Assembly (NCBI GenBank): GCA_032433765.1
Contig: JAVIAB010000073.1
Location: 68,801,087-68,865,086 of the forward strand
DNA from: Megaustenia siamemsis
Taxonomy: Eukaryota > Mollusca > Gastropoda > Stylommatophora > Ariophantidae
DNA: 64,000 nt
Reading direction: 5' to 3'
The notes beneath the pieces were generated by a model. The model searched no databases and was not told the origin of the DNA. It saw only the letters and a list, made by a program, of their open reading frames with translations. The position numbers were made by a program, and so were the translations under genes. Of this stretch, positions 1-10,975 are shown piece after piece (the stretch's first letter is position 1; every line of letters begins with the position of its first letter).

Positions 1-400
1 AAAGAACACAATAGACAGCCCAAAGTACAATTGAACCTGAACTTCTCGACACAGAACCTTGGCATGAGAAACAAGCACTAGACCACACAGCCAAATAAGC
101 AACCTCAAAAACTTGCAATCACTGGTGATGTCTTTATACATGTGTACTCATGACTATAGCATAGTGTTATGAACAAAACTCAGAAATAAATTGTATATCT
201 GTATTTTCCTATTAAGACAAGTATCTTCCGCATAGGGTAGGACTGAATACTTGGGTTGTAGAGACAAGCAGTTATAGGACAAAACAGCACAAATAGTAGT
301 TTCCAGGATCTTTGCATGTGGAGTAAAAACGATGCACTGCTACAATTTGTAAAATACAACTTACCCTAGCAATATAAACTACATCATGACAACAATATCC
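1..400. other. AT-rich unassigned sequence
   Basis: No exon with convincing splice sites, RNA gene or recognisable repeat was seen here. It leads into the minisatellite that follows. Confidence 0.4.
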
Positions 401-960
401 ACACACTGGCAACAATATTCTTACAATATTATATTTCCACACTTTGGCAAGAATATCACCACAATTTACTAACAAGATCCCCCCACACACTTTAGCAACA
501 ATATCATCACAATTTAATAACAAGATCCCCCCCCACACTTTAATAACAATATCACCACAATTTAATAACAAGATCCCCCCACACACTTTAGCAAGAATAT
601 CACCACAATTTACTAACAAGATCCCCCCACACACTTTAGCAACAATATCACCACAATTTACTAACAAGATCCCCCCACACACTTTAGCAACAATATCACC
701 ACAATTTAATAACAAGATCCCCCCACACACTTTAGCAACAAGATCCCCCCACACACTTTAGCAACAATATCACGACAAATTTATGACAGTATCCCCATGT
801 TTGACAACAACATCACCACAAACTGATAACAAGATTCTAACACTGACAATATTATTTTCATGATCTGGTAACAATATCCTCACACTCTGATAACAATATT
901 CCACAATCTAACATTACATCCCACTCAAAAAGCAATATCCACACACCTAGATACCAATGT
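400..960. repeat. Minisatellite with a 48-bp unit
   Basis: Tandem copies of a unit reading roughly 'caacaatatcaccacaattt' followed by 'actaacaagatcccccc' and 'acacactttag'. The unit is 48 bp in the cleanest part (about 580-770) and becomes degenerate on both sides. Because 48 is a multiple of three and the unit has frames without stops, it keeps frames open on both strands (about 272-754 minus and 444-761 plus). I regard these frames as repeat artefacts and not genes. Confidence 0.9.
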
Positions 961-1890
961 CTTAGAAACTGATATTCAGATGAGTTTGTGTTTCAATAAA
1001 TAAGCTTTATTCAGATGCCATCATTGTCAAATTAGAACAAATATTTAAAATGCAGTTTGTTTAATGAAAAAAAAAAAACTCTGTAAATGATCAAAACAAA
1101 CCAAGAAAAAAATGGCAATGACAAAACACCTCTACAAATATATCAACCTGAATAAAGTATATAATTCTCAGCCAGTAAGACTGATTAGTCGAATGATGAG
1201 CATACTGTATAAGTGGGTGTATTCAACAATAAACTATTTTTTAAATACCAGTCTAGAAATAATGCATTAAAAAAAGAACAATGCATGTCTTGGAAAGAAA
1301 TTTGCTGAAGACAGAAATTTGTTTTCATCTCTCTTAATAAACTGTGCAAAGTAGATTTCAAATATTTGTCAAGCAGTAATATAGCTTAAGCAATTAAAGA
1401 TCAACAGCTACAAATAGCTGTGGCTATTTGACAAGGACTTTTAAACACCATCTTGGTGAAAATAAAGCAGACAGTTTTCTCAATAGTTATCAGTCAAATG
1501 ATTTGACTGTAATTTCACAAATCCGCAACATAACAAATCATATTTTATTTACAAGTATACTGCCCTCTGTGTTGAAGTTGGTAAAGAATTATGAAAAATT
1601 ATGGGTTTGCAGCTACTGCTCCAACATTATAATGACCCTGGATAGGATACATCTAAAGCAGAATACATATAGATATGTACCTGAGTGGAACTCACAAAGA
1701 AAGATATGACCTGAAGAAGAATGGAAGGAGAGAAGTCCAGAACAACTGTACTGTCAAGAATGAAGCTAAAGCAGTCAGTTCGATATTAGTTGTTGGAATG
1801 GGCTGCAGCTCTGTCCTCCAAGATAAATAATAAGGAATAAGTAATATTGACAAATGATAAGATTTCATTATTTTATCTATCGCAAGACTG
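961..1890. other. Unassigned AT-rich stretch
   Basis: There is a short poly(A) at about 1068-1078. No supported exon or recognisable transposon was seen. Confidence 0.4.
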
Positions 1891-1896
1891 AACATA

Positions 1897-2002
<106 letters not shown>

Positions 2003-2184
2003 ATAAGAATTATATGTCACAGGTTAAAAAGTTTGTCATTAAGTAATAAAAATATGTTACTATTTATTATGAAAAACACTAGGGATAAAAATAGCATAAC
2101 TATTTCACAGGGTGAATAATAATAAATAAGACTAGAGGATATATAATTTATTGCTGTCCCAAGAAAATGTACATGGGATGGTAA

Positions 2185-2355
2185 AAGAGTTTTGCATTTT
2201 GGTATAATGGAGGCACAGCCTGAAAAATAATGTAAACTTGAAAGTCCTTTGCTATGTGTTCACTCTTCAAGGTGATGCACTTCTCCCATTGCTGCTTCAC
2301 TTTCCTAATGATCTCATTGGAGAAATCCTCTGAGGCCCAAACAATGCCGCCTGGT
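2185..2355 (-). pseudogene. Possible transposase C-terminal relic
   Basis: The minus strand reads an open stretch containing WASEDFSNEIIRKVKQQWEKC followed by ITLK. The pattern W-x-x-x-x-F-x-x-E-(x)n-WEKCI-x-L recalls the C-terminal end of mariner-like transposases. No DDE motif or terminal repeats were seen nearby, so the identification is weak. It lies downstream of the last SUN exon and could also be a repeat in its 3' flank. Confidence 0.25.
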
Positions 2356-2704
2356 CATTAAGATAATGATGTTTTTATTACAGTAAATGCTGGGAAATGT
2401 TTAGAATTCTGCAGGCACTCTGACATGAAGAATATGCTTTGTGATGTCATTTTTTAAACAATCAGGATTTGATTACAGAACTGGAGATGCAGTTTGTGGC
2501 CCAAACAGTAGAGTACTACAATCAGAGCATCAGCAAGGTGAAGAAGTGATGGGATGAGTGCATCACATTGAGGGGTGAATGTGCAGCAAAAGCCTAAAAG
2601 ATCAAACCAATTTTCAGGTATGTGCCTTGACCCCTTCACACTAAAGTGCACAATTTTTTTTACCAACTCTTGTATAAATAAAAGGTTATGGCATAAATAT
2701 ATAT

Positions 2705-3026
2705 ATATATGCATATGGCTTAAAGTTAAGCATATCAAATATGTTTGCATAATAGCTTAAAATTAAGCATATCAAATATGTTTGCATAAGGCTTAAAGTT
2801 AAGCATATCAAATATGTTTGCATAATAGCTTAAAGTTAAGCATATCAAATATGTTTGCATAATAGCTTAAAGTTAAGCATATCAAATATGTTTGCATAAG
2901 GCTTAAAGTTAAGCATATCAAATATGTTTGCATATGGCTTAAAGTTAAGCATATCAAATATGTTTGCATATGGCTTAAAGTTAAGCATATCAAATATGTT
3001 TGCATATGGCTTAAAGTTAAGCATAA
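2705..3026. repeat. Minisatellite, about 36-38-bp unit, beside the SUN terminal exon
   Basis: About eight tandem copies of 'gcttaaagttaagcatatc' followed by 'aaatatgtttgcata' plus a two- to four-base variable joint. It starts about 35 bp beyond the stop codon of the minus-strand SUN gene and so probably lies in its 3' untranslated region or immediate flank. The two overlapping minus-strand frames of about 80 codons here come from the repeat. Confidence 0.93.
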
Positions 3027-3061
3027 CAAATGAAACTGAAAAATGAAAGCTAACACTGCCT

Positions 3062-3229
3062 TTAATCTGCAGGAATATCAATCAGTGGAATACCATGTAC
3101 ACGTATTCTGTAGATGCAAGTAAAATATGGATTGCCATGGTTGCTAAGAATTTTAAGAGTGATTATAAAGGAGACTTTGTTGTTGGGTGGACAGTTACTT
3201 CCACCTGATTGTGTTACACAGTAAGGATC
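3062..3229 (-). CDS. SUN-domain protein, terminal coding exon (C-terminus of SUN domain)
   Basis: This 168-nt exon (55 codons plus TAA) follows a strong 3' splice site (ttctttctgctgcag|GAT). It encodes the end of a SUN domain: the conserved pattern LKILSNHGNPYFTCIYRIRV then HG matches the family's 'VELRI-SN-GHPEYTC-YRFRVHG' signature. The cysteine in FTCIYR corresponds to one half of the intramolecular disulphide known in vertebrate SUN2. Known role of the family: trimeric inner nuclear membrane proteins that bind KASH peptides in the perinuclear space and link lamina to cytoskeleton. Unusual points are an inserted Asn/Gly/Pro-rich linker with two extra cysteines before the last strand and a nine-residue tail after RVHG. 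The exon enters in phase 0, matching the exon at 5930-6022. Confidence 0.92.
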   Translation of the reverse strand, partial: DPYCVTQSGGSNCPPNNKVSFIITLKILSNHGNPYFTCIYRIRVHGIPLIDIPAD

Positions 3230-3319
3230 CTGCAGCAGAAAGAAGAATATAACACAATGTTAATATGATACGTAATCACCCGTGAATTGGTATTGATAGA
3301 TGTTAATTATTATTTTAAA

Positions 3320-4125
3320 AAATAATCAATAACCTAAGATATGCTGATGATACTGTATTAGTAGCAGAAAATCCTAGAGATTTACAACAATAGCTTAATG
3401 AAATAAACATGACAAGCACAAAATATGGATTAGATATAAATATCAAAAAGAATAAAACTATGATCATAAACAAAGAAAATACTCAAAACCTACAAGTGGA
3501 TATCAAAGTTGAAGGAATAGATCTGGAGACACTAGAACTACCTTGGGCATACAATAACCAGTGAAAGAAAATGTAAAACTAAAATAAATAAAAGACTAAA
3601 AGAATAGGAATGACAAAACGCAATTTTAATGCCATGAAAAATACACTAACATCAAAACAAATAACACCAGGGCTAAAACTAAGAATAGCAAAATGTTATA
3701 TCTTCTCAACATTCCTGTATGGCGCAGAAACATGCACACTAGACTAGAGAACAGAAAAGAAAATTGAAGCCTTTGAAATGTGGATGTTTAGAAGAATTGG
3801 TTGCAAAGAAAATAAAACAAACAATGAAGAAAACTACTAAAAATGTAAATAGAACTACTAAACATAATTCAAACCAGACAAATGAGATTTTTGGGGCATG
3901 TTAAAAGACACAGCAGCCTACTAAAAGTAATTTTGGAAGGGAAAGTAAAGTACAAGGTAAAAGAGGCAGACCATGACTAAATTGGATGAGTAACATAAAA
4001 ATATGACAAGTCTGCCTTTGACAACCTGCACTATCAAAGCAAGAGACAGAGCAGAATGGCGCTTCATAGTAGCCAACCTTGATGATAAGATAGCACTCAA
4101 TGATGATGAATAAATGATGAGATAT
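3320..4125 (+). mobile_element. LINE family D, decayed reverse transcriptase and 3' end
   Basis: The plus strand shows LRYADDTVLVAEN (RT motif with YADD), then a degraded thumb and a C-terminus resembling RGRPRLNWMSNIKIW and AEWRFIVANLDD, ending near 'gatgatgaa'. Many stops and frameshifts are present. The same 3' end recurs at 38488-38613, 56873-57095 and 63775-64000, which defines the family. The copy is truncated at the 5' end and inactive. Confidence 0.85.
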
Positions 4126-4229
4126 TAATATAATATTTACTAATAGCAACAGACTTCAATTTTTCATAAACAGATGCCTCTGACAGCTTCTTCATATTAG
4201 ATGGGCAAATAAAATTACAAAATAAAACC

Positions 4230-4510
4230 TTTGAGAAAGGACTGCCCAGATACCAATAGAAATGAGGATCAAGAAAAGGAATTGTAATGGATTGGCCACA
4301 CATTGTGAAGACTACCAAGCAATATTGCTAGACAGTCAATGAGCCAAAATTCACAAAGAACTAGGAGAGTTGAAAGGCCCAAGCAGACCTTGAGAAGAAC
4401 TGTTAAGATGGAAGCGAAGACTGTAGGATGGACTTAGGCTCTGTTGGAGAAGATAGCACATAATAGGCTCAGTGGCAGAGTGTGGCTGTAGTACTTTGCT
4501 CCATGGGGGG
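4230..4510 (+). mobile_element. LINE family C 3'-end relic
   Basis: The plus strand resembles a degraded form of the family C C-terminus (WIGHTL...SIARQ, ...GRPK, ending near 'ctccatgggggggctgcaag'). The intact counterpart is on the minus strand near 43.5-43.8 kb. Frames are broken. Confidence 0.6.
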
Positions 4511-4529
4511 GCTGCAAGGCATAAGTCAA

Positions 4530-5247
4530 TACAATATCACATAGAGATAACAATAAATGTACAGAAAATAAAATAACAACCCAAAAATAGACTTTTCATA
4601 TGATGACAATCTATGACATAAGTATCTCCAAAACACTGGCAACTAGTAGTGCTATGGGTGACGTTATGAAACACCAACCTAATATGGGTTCACTAAACAC
4701 TATGCATATTTAGCTGCAAAGCACGGCCACTATGAGCAAATTATACAGATAAGGGTATTTTTGTGGCACTCAAAATAAAGTCAAATATTGTTCTTTGTTG
4801 TTTGCTTTTGGATTTTTCTGAGTGCTCTACCCTTGACTTTGTGTAATTTGTCTCTGGCCTCAGAGGTTTCAACAATATCATATTCATTCATTTTGTATTG
4901 TTGTCTATGGACAAGATGAACTAAATAAGTAAGAAACAGCCAGAGACAGGAAAATTTATTATAAATTGACGTGTTATTTGGATGAGAGAACAGATACAAT
5001 TTTACTTTCTGAGTCATTAGTCAGGCCAAGATTGACTGTCTGACCACACAAGAGAGTAGACACAATCTGTAAGGTACTGCAACCAAGGCAGGGTTTACCA
5101 TGTTCATTTTCCTATATCAAGTGCCAGCTGGTAAAACTAAACTTTTCTATGATTATGGACACACAGCATACTGTCAGAGATGTCAGATGATCTGACAGGG
5201 TATGGCAGATACCATCAGAGATGTTCTTAAAGGTTAAGGAGATGCTG
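4530..5247. other. Unassigned intronic/intergenic sequence
   Basis: No supported exon or recognisable repeat was seen. If the SUN gene model is right, this is part of its last intron. Confidence 0.4.
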
Positions 5248-5385
5248 TCAGATGATCTAATAGGTTAAGGGAGAAACAGCAAGAGCTGTTAGAAAATACT
5301 TGGCCAGAAGTGTCAGATGATCTAATAGGTTAAGGGAGAAACAGCAAGAGCTATTAGAAAATACTTGGCCAGAAGTGTCAGATGA
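5248..5385. repeat. Tandem duplication of about 66-70 bp
   Basis: Two near-identical direct copies containing 'gtcagatgatctaatagg', 'ttaagggagaaacagcaag' and 'agaaaatacttggccagaa', with a degenerate half copy upstream from about 5180. Confidence 0.85.
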
Positions 5386-5929
5386 TTCTTTATAAGTGCA
5401 AGTAAAGGGCACCTGATAAATCAGTGAAACATTGGTCATGTGCTGTCAGTGGTATTATTTTTACATTCACCATCAGCATATTTGTGAGTGATGTCAACTT
5501 GACATCTGTTTACACTTTTCCAGAGAATCTCTAGGACAAATTTTCAGAAACTGAGTCTGGAGCCATGTCAGCTGAGTAAAACTCACTGAAGCTTAAACTT
5601 TTCACCAGCTGGTCAACAGATGCCAATGTGATTTACTACAGTTCAATGAGACAACTTTATCATTATTAAACGTGCCCACTGTGGTAGGTGATGATGTCTC
5701 TGCACATCTTCTATCTGTAAAGTAGTTTATCATTTCTGCTGTTGGGTACCTACCAAACCACTCTTGTAAACTTACTGGTATCTTCTCTCTGTTTTCCTCT
5801 CCCCTCAATTTTTCAACTTACCACAGTTATATTCCTACTGTTCCTTTTCTAATTCAAGGGAAAATGAAACAAAGGTGGGAAAATGCAACCTAAAATGTCA
5901 AAAAATAAAATATTTATTAAAACAGTTAC

Positions 5930-6022
5930 CTTTATGTCATACACCTGGATTGGTTCCCTGCCAACATTGTATGTGAATTTGCCAAGCACAACATCAGGTG
6001 AATCCATTGTCCTCTCTTTGCT
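5930..6022 (-). CDS. SUN-domain protein, internal coding exon
   Basis: This 93-nt exon (31 codons, phase 0 at both ends) is bounded by ttttccag|AGC and AAG|gtaact on the minus strand. It encodes VVLGKFTYNVGREPIQVYD, the SUN-domain strand known in vertebrate SUN1/SUN2 as '(L)LG(Q/K)FTYDQDGE-(L/I)Q'. It sits between the exon carrying the SAPKDF motif (9029-9196) and the terminal exon (3062-3229), in the order expected for the domain. The upstream part of the exon (SKERTMDSPD) replaces the acidic loop usual there. The frame is closed by stops or splice borders on both sides, which supports an exon rather than a chance frame. Confidence 0.92.
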
Positions 6023-6254
6023 CTGGAAAATAAGGAAGTGCATAAATAGGGGATTCCTAGACAATCTATGAACAAGTAAGAAAATCACTGATGGCTGGGG
6101 AGATTTTTATAAAAGAAAGTTAACAAGTCTATGGGCAGCTAACAAGAATAAAGATAAAGTGCCAAGAGATGTAGCTAAAAACTTCTTGTCATAAACACTA
6201 AATACTTTCCTATTTTCTTTTAGTGTCAAGGAAAGATTGAGTGTTTTAGGCTTT

Positions 6255-6640
6255 TTTTCTTTCCTTGTTCACTTCCTCTTGTACCCATTCAGGTATCGAA
6301 GGAGATACAAAGCTCTGGTTCTTGCCGTTTTGGCAGCTTCAATTATTGTCAATTGATATTGTAGCATTTCACTGATGTTGTCTGTCCATCTTACTCTGGG
6401 TCTGCTTCTTGCTCTTCTCCCTTTTCCTCTTTTAAATATAAACTTTGTATGGTAAGGAATCACACAGTATTCTTTCTTAATGGACAAACCAGTTTATTTG
6501 TTGTTTCTTTAAGTAGCTAGAGTTGGTTCAAACTCTACTCTTTCTCTTATATATCATTTCTGATTCTGTCATTTCTGGTCACTCGCAGCACTTTTCTCAG
6601 ACATTTCACCTCTGTGGTGACAAGCTTTCTGTTATGTTTA
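6255..6640 (-). mobile_element. LINE family E 3'-end relic
   Basis: Minus-strand reading contains KCLRKVLRVTRNDRIRN followed, after frame breaks, by GKGRRARSRPRVRWTDNI and EAAKTARTRALYLL. This is a typical LINE C-terminal region ('R-RPR-RW-D(N)I'). A second copy of its 3' end is at 58240-58425. It lies within the SUN gene intron between the exons at 5930 and 9029. Confidence 0.75.
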
Positions 6641-7049
6641 GTCATTAGTGACAGTATTTGGCATTGAAAGTGTAATGGGGGAAAGAATATACTCTGTATA
6701 TAATGTTTCCTTTTCAAAGGGCAGACAAGTGCTGAGATATAAGGATGTTTGCAGGGCTTCCTTGATAGAATTATCTATCAGTGAAAGAAATTGGAAAGAC
6801 CTGGCTGCAGATTGTAGCAGATGGAGAACAAAAATAAAAAATGGTACAGCAACATTCGAGGCAGTGCTGATATCAAATTCAGAAGACAAAAAGTGCAGGA
6901 GAAAGGAGATGAAACTAAACTTCAATTGTCCACTTCCACTTTGTTCACTCTCATATAAATCATGTGAATCACTCACAAAACTGGCAGTCTGTCAGAGGGT
7001 TCACTTGTCACCAGGTTCCTCATGTCACCATCAAGTTTGCCACTCATAG
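6641..7049. other. Unassigned intronic sequence
   Basis: An open frame of 133 codons on the plus strand overlaps one of 112 codons on the minus strand. Neither has recognisable motifs or splice context, so neither is called as a gene. Confidence 0.35.
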
Positions 7050-7790
7050 AAATTTGTAAAAACATTCTATCGCTCTGATTCCCTTGATAGCCAACAGATA
7101 GAGGATCTTCATCCTTCCCTCACCGTTAGATATCGTATAGGGCTTGTCGAGTTTTTGGCCACCCATCTTGGCAAAATGTTCGATGCTATTTAATGAGTCC
7201 ATGCCTGCCAACTTTGCTTCTCTTATAAGTATTCTTTTCAGTTTCGCTCTGAGTCCCACTGAAGAGTTTTTTTTTTTTTAAATTCTCTTGTCTCTTCTCA
7301 GCACATGTCCAACATAAATCCATTTTCTCACCCTAATTGTAGAGGAGATCGTTGTTTGCATGGCCAGTTTTTTTTATCTCTATATTAGTCTTGAATTCAT
7401 TCCATTGTACATTCTTAGGCATTTGTCTTCAAAAGCATTTAGTTTTCTCTCAATCTCTTTTGTTGTTTTTCAACTTTCACATGAGTAGGTAAATTTATAT
7501 AATTTGTGTTGAATATTCTAAGTTTGATTTTCTTGCTGAGTATTTCTGATTTCCATATTTGTTTCCAGGTTTTTAAAATTCGCTGCTGCTTTTGCTATCC
7601 TGGTTATGATCTCTTTCTATGTTTCACCTTTTTGATCTATATTACTAAAAAGATATATATAGTGATCTACGCTTTCCAATACCTAATGATTGAGATATAT
7701 ATTGCCCTCTAGAGTATTATTATTTTTAATTGTTTTTGTTTTATCCCTGCTTATTTCTAGTCCTATTCTTTCTTTCTGCCATGGATAGTA
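7050..7790 (-). mobile_element. LINE family B relic (RT thumb to C-terminus)
   Basis: Minus strand reads LRAKLKRILIREAKLAGMDS and SIEHFAKM, a decayed version of the family B C-terminus (compare LMREARAAGIGSLNEIELLA at 26.2 kb). Upstream text at 7290-7480 and 7510-7790 keeps family B landmarks (a decayed 'WSYVGHVMRR', 'ENKCLRKILG' and the thumb region). It is inactive and diverged. Confidence 0.7.
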
Positions 7791-7799
7791 GAAGATAGC

Positions 7800-8414
7800 T
7801 CTGGAGAATATATTCTTGCAACATGAATATGTGTTTGTTAGTAGTTTTTTATATGTTAACTTTTCAGTGATCAGTTCTCAGTCTGAAGGCCTTTACTTGC
7901 TCCACTCATACTTTTATTCAGCGTGCCAAGTTCCTTTTAAAACATTTAAAACTTTTACTTTGTTATGTAATGCTAGGATCATCATCACTGCACACATCCT
8001 TAAGCATTCATATCTTCTCCTTGAAATATTGAGAATTTTTTAGGAGAACTTTTTCTTCTTCAAATATGTCACACATGTAATCACACATATAATTCATCAA
8101 ACATGAACAATGTTTGCTAGACTTATGTAATGGTAATCAGATTAGTGTTCATCAGAGAGTAACAGGATGCATATGTCACATGACCGTCAAGTATTTAAAC
8201 AAAATCTGAAGGTACCAAGTCGTTTAGATCCCCTAACATGATGATAAAACCACAACCAGCACTGTCATATAGGGTAGAGTTGTAACAGGTAGTTGTGATT
8301 AAAGTTTAATGTCGGTCATAATTTCAACCAATATTAGCTGGTAGTATACTCTGATAATGTATCCAGTCTGGATGTTTTGAAAGCCTTCAAGCTAAAAATA
8401 CAGCAGGAAAATGA
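7800..8414. other. Unassigned intronic sequence
   Basis: No supported feature. Confidence 0.35.
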
Positions 8415-8745
8415 CGCCTAGGAGTTATAACTCTGATGAAAGATGCCCACAATCAACTGGACCAAGAACAGTTAGTAACTCACAGCTGACTGCATGCATC
8501 AGAATCAGTGAATAGCAGAGCAGATACAGACCCTGGAGATAGACTAACCATAACCAGTCTGGCCAAGCAAATAGTGATAGAAGAGAAAGGCAAATAGGTA
8601 CCCAAGTAATGCATGTTAAAGACGGGCCAAAAAGAGCAGATATGGTTTGCCATAAACTAGCATCCACACCTACTTAATGTTCCTTTAAGGGTGAATGAGG
8701 AAAAGGAGTAGTCATTGGGTGAATGCTGAAGAAGAAAACACTGAC
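8415..8745. repeat. Dispersed repeat G, copy 1
   Basis: It shares landmark blocks with 48275-48600: 'ctggccaagcaaatag' against 'cttgccaaacaaatag', 'gatagaagagaaaggcaaat' against 'gatatcgaagagggaagat', and a shared end near 'gtcattgggtgaatg' against 'gtcatcgagtgaaag' followed by 'aagaaaacac'. The class is unknown. The 80-codon minus-strand frame inside is not supported as a gene. Confidence 0.6.
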
Positions 8746-9028
8746 TATCCAAAGAAGCTAAATGGCATGATTCACACTCACTTTGTGTGGTCCACTTCTG
8801 ATGATCAGATTGCCTCTCTAATGGAAAGTACTATATAAAGGGTTTCCTATCAATGTGTTGTTTTAAATTGAGTTTTTCTAATATTTGGCTCCAACTAAAC
8901 TCAGATTCTCTATAGAGGTGAACAAATCAGGTCACAAGAATATTCCTGTAGAAAGGAGATGAAGAATGTCATAAGAATTATCATGCCTTGAAGTAGTCAA
9001 ATTTGTGACTGTAATCTATTATACTTAC

Positions 9029-9196
9029 TATTATCATGAAATCTTTTGGTGCAGAATCAAGACGGCCTGAAGGAGCTACTTCCATTGGGATATGCTCTAG
9101 GCTTATGGCACTGATAATAATTGGCATTGCCAGCTGGATCATTACATATCCATGGGTGCCATCCATAGCCCAGCATTTGCCTGGTTGCATATCAGG
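9029..9196 (-). CDS. SUN-domain protein, core SUN exon
   Basis: This 168-nt exon (56 codons, phase 0 at both ends) lies between ccacctttag|CCT and ATA|gtaagt on the minus strand. It encodes the most diagnostic part of the SUN domain: PGKCWAMDGTHGYVMIQLAM then ISLEHIPMEVAPSG then SAPKDF. These match the family motifs 'PGNCWAF-G-QG', 'TLEHIPK-LSP-G' and 'SAPKDFAVYG'. The cysteine before Trp is the partner of the one in the terminal exon for the known intramolecular disulphide. Together with the flanking exons this establishes a SUN1/SUN2/UNC-84-type C-terminal SUN domain; which paralogue it is cannot be decided from this window. Confidence 0.95.
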
Positions 9197-9279
9197 CTAA
9201 AGGTGGAAGTCAGTTTTATGTTATTTAAACTATTTATAAAAATATTATTTTAAATACTTTTCTAAAAATTTAGAGCGAT

Positions 9280-9590
9280 GAGTATTAGAGTGTTGTATTA
9301 TACTATCTCTCCTGTGTGTTACCGTGGCCTCATTATGAGGGAAGTAAAGAATAGTGACACTGCAACCTTCCAGGCATGTCGTAAGAGGCGACTAAGGAGG
9401 TTGATCGATGGCTTGACAAGCTGTCATTGTAAAAAGTATTGTTATGGAAACAGAGCCATAAGTTTTGGAAGCAGTGATCTCTGCAATATGTGCCATTTTG
9501 GCACGCAAGGTTTCTGTTTTTTTAGATTGTGGTTCTGCCCTATGTGCCATCTTCGGCTCGAAAGGACGATAGATACTGATATATAGATTA
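9280..9590 (+). mobile_element. SINE-like element with ATAG-rich tail
   Basis: The sequence carries the block 'catgtcgtaagaggcgacta', which looks like a conserved SINE core, followed by 'tgtgccattttggcacgca' and 'ctatgtgccatcttcggctc' and then gaaaggacgatag. The 3' half recurs at 10735-10830 and 10877-10973, and its last 25 bases match the 3' end of LINE family B. No clear tRNA promoter head was recognised. Confidence 0.6.
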
Positions 9591-9676
9591 TATACGATAG
9601 ATAGATTATACTATCTCAAGGACGATAGATACTGATATATAGATTATATACGATAGATAGATTATACTATCTCAGT
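9563..9676. repeat. Direct duplication of the SINE tail, about 55 bp
   Basis: Two copies of 'aggacgatagatactgata' + 'tatagattatatacgatag' + 'atagattatactatctca'. Confidence 0.9.
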
Positions 9677-9679
9677 ATC

Positions 9680-10689
9680 ATATTTGATACTATGTGTTCA
9701 AATTGCTTGGTTTTGTATTCCCATGATCAAGAGATCACTTGTATTCTGAATCATTAACTTGCTTTCTTGACGGACTTATGAAATATCACGAGTGGAGTTA
9801 TTAGAAGGACAATACTTCAGCACATATTAAAAGAGACACAAAATTTATTACACAAATTACATTCAACAAGGTAACCTTTAACAATCTGATCAGTGGTGCA
9901 TATTATAAACATATCTCACTTGATATCCTGAAAGAAACAATGAATCAGGAGCCTACAGGAAGACACCAGATAGTGATTGGCCTACATCCAGGTAAACGTA
10001 CTCCTGTCTCTAGGGTTCTTCAATATTCTATGGTTGTTTGCTCTATTTCTCTAGTCATTAAATTCTACTCAATTCCTGTATTATACTTCAAGTCTAGTTC
10101 TAATGTAATATCATCATAAATGTTTAAACTGCTAAACTACAATTGAACAGTTCATAAGAATTCTATATCTAATACAGCATTATAACTACCATGACTTCAT
10201 AGATCTACAGATAATAAAAACTGATCATGCAAATCCTCACTTTTGAGATTTTCATGTTCTACTACAAGTTGCTATATCTCTTTTTAATGGTGACCAATTC
10301 TTGTTAATTGCCTGGGTTTGGGCTCAGTCCTAAATAGATGACCATCTCATGTCATGGTTCTCCACTAAATGACTCTCTACTAGCAAATCACCTCACCCAT
10401 TCAAGTGAGTTAACCCATGAACTATCAATTTCTTGTGTTTGGCAACTTAAGCTAAAATAAATGTCCCTTGACCTCAGTTTAGGAATTCTATGTTGACATG
10501 CAAGTTATAGTCAAGGATTCTCATTCTACTGTCAAGGGTTCTAACACCACTGCACAAAAATCAGTATTTAAAAATGATTATTGTAAACGAGGTGAACGAA
10601 ACAAATTTTAATTTTAGGTTAACTTTTCATCATAACAGGAAAATGTTATAAACCATTTAAGACTTTTTAAGGAGTTTTAATTAGAGGAA
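9680..10689. other. Unassigned intronic sequence
   Basis: No supported feature. Confidence 0.35.
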
Positions 10690-10975
10690 ATAATTGTAAT
10701 TAATCTATATAATTACTGGGGCTCAGATTATTATGATATGTGCCATTTTGGCACGCAAATTTATGTTTTTGAGATTGTGGTTCTGCCCTATGTGCCGTCT
10801 TCGGCTCGAAGGACAATAGATAGATAGATAGAATAATTGTAATTAATCTATATAATTACTGGGGCTCAGATTATTATGATATGTGCCATTTTGGCACGCA
10901 AATTTATGTTTTTGAGATTGTGGTTCTGCCCTATGTGCCGTCTTCGGCTCGAAGGACAATAGATAGATAGATAGA
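10690..10975 (+). repeat. Tandem duplication (about 142 bp x 2) containing the 3' half of the ATAG-tailed SINE
   Basis: The unit begins 'ataattgtaattaatctata' and ends with four 'ataga' repeats; both copies are almost identical. The shared 5' part is flanking DNA, so the whole SINE fragment and its left flank were duplicated after insertion. Confidence 0.88.

Noticed and set aside
272..761. Overlapping 160- and 105-codon open frames on opposite strands
   Set aside because: Both are produced by a stop-free 48-bp minisatellite unit; no splice or promoter context.
8425..8667. 80-codon hydrophobic minus-strand frame
   Set aside because: It lies within dispersed repeat G, whose second copy at 48.3-48.6 kb does not keep the frame.
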